DNA from: Ligustrum vulgare
Taxonomy: Eukaryota > Streptophyta > Magnoliopsida > Lamiales > Oleaceae
Assembly: GCA_963555705.1 (NCBI GenBank)
Contig: OY743171.1
Span: 15,623,352-15,687,351 of the forward strand
DNA length: 64,000 bases
Direction: 5' to 3'
Every line of letters begins with the position of its first letter. Positions within the stretch are counted from its first letter, which is position 1. Both the position numbers and the translations under genes were made by a program. Shown one piece after another: positions 58,550-64,000 of the stretch. Under the pieces are notes generated by a model. It worked only from the letters and a program-made list of their open reading frames with translations. It made no database searches and was not told where the DNA came from.

Positions 58550-61500
58550 GTTAAGTAGTCTTACGTCGTGTGTATTTGCAGGATAGATATATTCAACCAC
58601 TCCATTTTAAGCAGATTGGTGATGTCGTCGATTGTAACGTAAATATCTGTGCCATCCGTATGATGAAAGACATTTGCGTCTAAAGCCACAGTGAAAAAGT
58701 CAATACAAACAGGTGTCTGAATGACCGCATTGTGCAACCTTTTGCAATCATCACCCAGGCGTGTATTGTTGCATCGTCAATAAGCAGAGATCGTCGGGTA
58801 GATGACATTTCAGAACATATGGCATTTTTTTGTTTATTGACTTTTTTTGCCCTTTTCGGTGACTCTTCCTGCATTTAGAAAATTATTATCATCATAACTC
58901 ATCTCATATAAATATCAAAGTAAACAATTTTGAAAGAAACTTTTATATAACTAAAAATTACTACCTCTCCTAACATAACCAGATGTTGAGGCCATTGATT
59001 GAAGCTTCCAATAGCTTCCCTGTAGCGACCGAGAATTTTCCATGACTTATTTAAATAAATAATTATTTTAAAAATGTGTCGCTACGACTTTGTCCATTTA
59101 TTTTTAAAACGTGATAGTCTAGCCAACGAAGTAAATTTTTATTTTAAATTTATCTTAGTCAAATTCCAGTTAAATTAAAGTGAATCATTTTCAGTATTTA
59201 TTCTTAAGTCCAGATTTCAAATTTTAATAGATTATCCAAATTATTTGATTTTATGTCCAAGTCCACTATTTATTTTAAAATTCAATTTTCAATTTATGGA
59301 ATTCAAATTATTTTAAATCCAAAATATTTTATCTCCAATTTAAATTCATTCTCAAATTTTTATTTATTTTTAAAATCCCCAATTCACATTCATTTTAATC
59401 CCAAAATTTCCTCCCCAACTTCCATTTTCATATTCAGCACATTTCTTTTCCCTTCCCCATGATCGCTCTTCAATCCATCTTAATCAACTTCAATCCCATA
59501 ATTACATTTACACAATTTTTCCTTTCCCATCATCATCACCCCACATTCTCAGCAATTTCCCCCAATCAACCCAAAAATCCTTCCCCAATTACCATTGATT
59601 ACCATTTTCCTACAGACAAGCTATGCATATTATAACTCCATTATATCACCTCCAAACCCAACCATAATAAGCTGCCACATGTTTAAATCTCTATCGCCTG
59701 CATCAATTCAACCACAACCTACTGCCCATTTCAGAACCACCACCGCGTCGGAATCGCCACTTCCTCACCCAAACAACCACAAAATCCAAGAGTGAACCCA
59801 TAGCCGACTGTAATTACCAAACCACCACCACACCACCGTGCAGACTACTTAGATCGCCACCACACCACGCCAATCGCTACTGCCTTATGTTCAAAACTCA
59901 TAACCATCTCCACCACCCAATCAATCGGCCATAACCCATGTATAAAATGCCCAAATTAGAACCTAAAACTAAGAATCAAAGTAACCCATAAACTTACCTC
60001 CGACCGCCGGCGATTTAGACCGGATTTTTCAACGGAAAATCACATCTTTGAGCCTCGGTGTACCTTCGTTTTTCACACCAAGAATACTCCTCTTTTCTTC
60101 ACCGCACCACTCCTACAGAAGCCATGTGTTGGCGGCGCTATTGCCGTCTGAACCGTCGGAGGCGCCGAACCGGAGATGAGCCACCGCCCGTCGCCTTCTC
60201 TCTCTCTCTCTCTCTCTCTGTGCTCCTGTGTCTGAATGAGGGAGAGGATATAGATTTTATTAAGTTTGATTTTAAGAAATAGGCCATTTAGTCCCCAAGT
60301 TTTAAAATCTTTCATTTTAGTCCCTATTATCTTTTAAGATGTTTTAAAGTTCACCCATTTGTTTTAAAGACTGTTAAAGTTCAGCCCCCTTATTTTAAAT
60401 TCGTGATTTCAGTCCCCAAGATTTCTGAAAATTCTATTTTAGTCCAACTCTTTCCAAATCAATTATTCTAGATTTTCAATTTAATCTCCAAGTTTTAAAA
60501 GTTATTTATTTAGGTCCCTGTTAATTTAAAAGTAATTATTTCAACCCCTATTTTTAAATTAAGTTATTTTAGTCCTTTGGTTTTAAAATATCTATCTTTA
60601 GTCCCGAGTTTCAAAATATATTATTTTAACCTCTATTGAGTTTAAAAATGTTTCTAGTCAGCCCTACACTTTTAAAATAAATTAGTTAGTCCCTAAATAT
60701 TTTTAAAACATATGAGCTAGCCCAATAGCTTTCAAAATCATTTATTTTGGCCCCAACTCTTTACAAATCCCAACTATGTTTGATTTTAATTTTAATCCCT
60801 AAACTCTTATTTCTTCTTTTAAAAATCTTTCAATTGAAACGTTTGATTTCCAAATACCACTTTAAGGTTTATTTATTATTGGCTAGACGAGGCGGTTGGA
60901 CATTTAGAAGAACAATGTGAACTTTCTTGCTCAACTTTCAGACTCGTGATTTGAGGTAGACTCGCCCCCACTAATTAGTTTAAATTATAATTGCATGTCT
61001 TATGTGAAATTACGTGATTTACATGCTTCGATGCATGAGGCGAGAAAAGAATATCTCTTATGAGATAAGATGGGAATTGATGATGTTATGCATAACTTAT
61101 GTGCCTTAAGTGCACGAGACGAGACTACCCACACCCTATGATTTTAACAGTCTTGATTTTGAAAATATAAGAGCCCAAGAATATGATGACGATGTCACTG
61201 TATGATTGCATAGTTACGTGTTCAATTATTATGTAAATTAATTATTGGCGATGAGTCTACTGAGTATTTTTCGAAATACTCATTCCGTCATGTTAACAAT
61301 TTTCGCAGATTTTGGAGATGGCGGCGAATGAAATGGCAGCGGTGGAAAAATTAAATAAATGATGATGTTGTTAGACAATTTTATGAATGTTACTCGTTAA
61401 ATTATTTATTGTTAATTTCATTTAAAATAATTGAGACCTAAGTTTTATGAATTGTTCTATATTTCAATTAATCAAGTTTCCACTGATGTTCCAAATAATG

Positions 61501-62250
61501 AATGTGAAGTTTTAAATTAAATTTATTTTCCGCAATAAAGTAAATTTAAAGGACGAAGTGGCGTCCCGGGCTTCGCGGAATTCGGGGCGTTACATTCCCT
61601 CATCGTGGTGTGATATTGAGTTGACACTGGTAGAGGATATGCTTCCGCACCACGTACAACATCAATAACCATCACTTTAACATGAGCGGTCAAGAGTGGT
61701 TGATGTTGCACCACAGTTTCAGGTCCAGATGGGAACATTGTCCCTCTCACTACTATATGAAGCTCGTTATCACAACTTATGGATAGACGGCAAGGTATCA
61801 GTTTCTATTGTTCAACATGATTGAAAATCATCCTTAGACCGTACAATTGAACTCAGTTTAAAATAATATTCTACGCATTCAAATAATTTAATTCACATTT
61901 GATACCTAAAGTCCATCATATGGATTTGAATCAACAAAGTGGCAACTCCTGCGAGCTGGTGGTGGGGGAGTCGTAGTTATGTCCACATCGACATCAACAT
62001 TTAAGCCAATGCGCCGAAGGATAGAATCATATTTTTGCTGCATATTGTCGAACTTATTTTTCCACTCTGACATGACTCGATCGGTCTCCCTCGTGATCAT
62101 ATCTTTAACAGCATCTACTGACAACTGTCGGGCTTGCCATGTACATCTGTGATCGTGACATAAACACCATACCCTGATGTGATCCGGACCCTCGACAATC
62201 GGAGTCATAGCAGGCTTGACGGGAAAATATAAATATTCAAGCCAAAACAA
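58550..62250 (-). pseudogene. CACTA-type second ORF (Ulp1-associated type), interrupted by a solo LTR
   Basis: Minus-strand pieces: N-terminal part with CTWQARQLSVDAVKDMITRE and a coiled-coil-like WKNKFDNMQQKYDSILRRIG (61906-62250); VVQHQPLLTAHVKVMVIDVV then RGAEAYPLPVSTQYHTTMRE up to the solo LTR; beyond it, in frame across the TTCCC duplication, AIGSFNQWPQHLVMLGE (58970-59020), then EESPKRAKKVNKQKN, and YVTIDDITNLLKMEWLNISI (about 58570-58650). The GSFxxWPxHLV block and the IDDxxxLL segment are typical of the Ulp1-carrying ORFs of plant CACTA elements. Flanking words near 58060 also match the CACTA element at 42680. The peptidase itself is not found. Confidence 0.5.
59021..61594 (-). mobile_element. 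Solo LTR (2.57 kb), family A, minus orientation
   Basis: Plus-strand ends TGTAGCGACCGAG and GAATTCGGGGCGTTACA; reverse-complemented it starts TGTAACGCCCCGAATTCCG like 34143. Perfect TTCCC duplication at 59016-59020 and 61595-61599. It holds the same degenerate GGGACTAAAA array (60280-60800, inverted) and a CT run (60199-60218) at the equivalent place. Confidence 0.9.
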
Positions 62251-62288
62251 GAATTCAACAGGTTCGACGAGCTTTGAAGATCAAACAG

Positions 62289-62968
62289 TGTCGAAAAGAA
62301 CCGTAAAATTAAGCAGCTGACCTTTTACGGCCGTAAAAGTTGGAATCACGGCCGTAACGCAACTATCGCAATTTTTGGCAGAACATGACTTACGGCCGTA
62401 ACAAATTCTTCACGGCCGTAACTTCGGTATCAACTTTGGACCAGAGAAGGGCTTACGGCCGTAAGCCTGGTATTTACGGCCGTGACGTATTAACGGATCA
62501 GATTTTTCCCAGATTTTCGTATATTTTATTTCCTTTTCCTATTTTAGCTTTTTTAGGTTAGTTAGAATTCTATTTTGAGTAAATTAGCGATTAGGGTTTT
62601 ATTTTGCTTATTTATACGCCTTTTTGATTCATTGTAAATTAAGACTTTGATGATTAAATAAAACAGAGATTGAATGTTTTTCAATTGTTTAATGTGTGGA
62701 TTCACATTACAAACCCAAACTTATCAAGATTGATTATCTTGTGGCGTTAATCCCGAATTTATCAAATATTCGCGAGAATATTTGTGACGTTCAAATCAGA
62801 GACTTATCAAGGAGATTGGGCAAATCCTTGTGGTGTTTCGAAAGTAGTGGTTCTTTATTCCGCATCGTCGAGCCATCGCGTCGTGAATATCGGGTCATGA
62901 TTCATCCGTCCAACCACAACCTGAGTTCGGAACTTTCCGGCGTTTCTTCCGCGTTTCGAATCTCATCA
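62289..62968 (+). repeat. 5' LTR of a retrotransposon running off the window
   Basis: Precedes TTTGGTATCAGAG, the Met-type primer site, at 62969-62981. The left end is taken as TGTCGAAAAG at 62289 and is uncertain. Contains six ACGGCCGT palindromes (62325-62482). Confidence 0.6.
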
Positions 62969-62970
62969 TT

Positions 62971-62981
62971 TGGTATCAGAG
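62971..62981 (+). other. Primer-binding site (initiator-Met type)
   Basis: TGGTATCAGAG two bases after the LTR end. Confidence 0.8.
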
Positions 62982-63403
62982 ATGGACTCTGAATTCAGGT
63001 TTTTCTATCCAGTTTGATTTTTATGTTTATCATCGAGTCCCATAAAAATCATCCATATCTTGTTGTTGAGTCTTTCTTTTCTTGATTTTCTTGTTCTTCG
63101 TGCCAGTAAATTTTTTCTTTTTTTGATCCATATAAAAATCCAACAAAATTCAAAAGTGTTTGTTTTGCTTAATTCTTATCCGAATTAAGTTCCGTTTGTT
63201 TTCTTGTGTTCGTTGTCGAATTTTCGGATTTATAAAAAATATATATATATATATATATATATTTTATTATTTTATTTATTCCGAAAATTCATCCTAAAAT
63301 TCAAAAAAAAAAAAAAAAGAGTCCATTCAAGAACCACTTTCTTGAATTTCTTGATCCTTTGTTTTCATTATTCTTTTTCTGTGTCCTTCCACATAAATTT
63401 TAC

Positions 63404-64000
63404 AATGTCCAATTCCTATGAAAACGCCAAAGACCGTATGTGGAGATTTTTGAATGAAGCTTTGGTTAGGTTGGATAAATTAGATGAAAGGGAAGGGAAA
63501 TCTAAAAAGGGGCGATCTCAAGCAAATCGTAGTGATGAAAGTCATTATAGGTGTGATCCTAAACCTAGGGATGGAGTTGGGGTTAAGAGAGGAGCTGAGA
63601 TTGATCCAAAAGCAATTTTGAAATTTCAAAAAGAAATTTATGAGGAAAGATTGAGGTGTGAACGGGAGGTAGAAAGAAAATATTTGGCTAAATTACAAAG
63701 GAAGGAGGAGAAACGAAAGGCGGTAATTAAATGGTTAGAAGAGAGTGAAAATCATGTTGAGCCTCGGGATATGAAAGTTGAAAAGAAGGAGGGAGGCTTG
63801 AGGTATGAATTAGTTGAAGAGACCCCGAACTTTGTGGTGGAGTTGAAAACGTGGAGTTATGTGAACAAACTCCAAAATATGATGAGGAATTAGAAGTTGG
63901 GGTAGAAATTCAAATTTTGAGCTTTGAATTGGTAGATCCACATTTGAATACCGTTGGGGGAGTGCATGAAATTAGTGATAAAAATCTGGAGGTAGAAGAT
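63404..64000 (+). CDS. Retrotransposon gag-like ORF, partial
   Basis: From MSNSYENAKDRMWRFLNEAL, a highly charged, helix-rich protein (RLRCEREVERKYLAKLQRKE, EEKRKAVIKWLEESE). The frame stops at 63893, but a shifted frame stays open to the window end (YDEELEVGVEIQILSFELVD), so there is probably one frameshift. Its position 430 bp after the primer site supports gag; no conserved gag domain is recognised. Confidence 0.5.

Noticed and set aside
60058..60315. ORFs around the CT repeat
   Set aside because: Inside the solo LTR and driven by the microsatellite.
1..64000. CRISPR arrays, bacterial operons, rRNA genes
   Set aside because: The window is plant nuclear DNA; all direct repeats are LTRs, microsatellites or degenerate arrays without CRISPR spacing.

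Overview
The window is nuclear DNA of a eudicot-type flowering plant: AT-rich, with intron-split genes (GT-AG junctions) and a large load of nested plant transposable elements. Only two ordinary host genes are clear. The 3' two-thirds of lycopene epsilon-cyclase (LCYE/LUT2) lies at 1-2261 (+), and a five-exon glyoxalase/VOC-fold gene lies at 10380-13835 (-). I cannot name the species.

Layout. 1-2261 LCYE; 3254-9581 a complete LTR retrotransposon with identical 208-bp LTRs and a GATAT target duplication, which has no recognisable gag-pol but carries on its antisense strand two intact ORFs: an intronless LOG-type cytokinin phosphoribohydrolase and a Cys-rich basic protein resembling the nucleic-acid-binding protein (NABP) of carla-/vitivirus-like plant RNA viruses. 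10380-13835 VOC gene; 14030-16245 a degenerate minisatellite-like array; 15282-27708 an old Ty1-copia element (minus strand), inside which sits another copia-like LTR (21287-23085) and a second, diverged copy of the NABP-like + LOG cassette (23882-25256, +). 28-34 kb is gene-poor and holds a Ty3-like gag remnant and MITEs. 34143-36890 is a solo LTR; 37339-38438 a Harbinger-like MITE; 39204-56454 a third copia element (minus strand, TSD CATAA) whose 3' LTR is split by a 10.9-kb CACTA transposon (39489-50377). 56810-57805 is a hAT-like non-autonomous element; 58.2-62.25 kb a CACTA-type ORF cut by a second solo LTR (59021-61594) of the same family as the first; 62.29 kb to the end is the 5' end of a further LTR retrotransposon.

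Most interesting: the two-gene cassette occurs twice, in two unrelated LTR elements, antisense both times, with the same gene order, spacer and 3' repeat trio. By my codon-by-codon comparison the LOG copies differ at about 53 codons silently and 17 with amino-acid change, so the protein has been conserved by selection, and one copy rides in an element that inserted very recently. This suggests a mobile, selected unit joining a cytokinin-activating enzyme with a virus-like nucleic-acid-binding protein. Other notable points: a primer-binding site that appears to match the anticodon arm of tRNA-Ile read with inosine, and families of short palindromes whose stems change in a compensatory way around a fixed loop.
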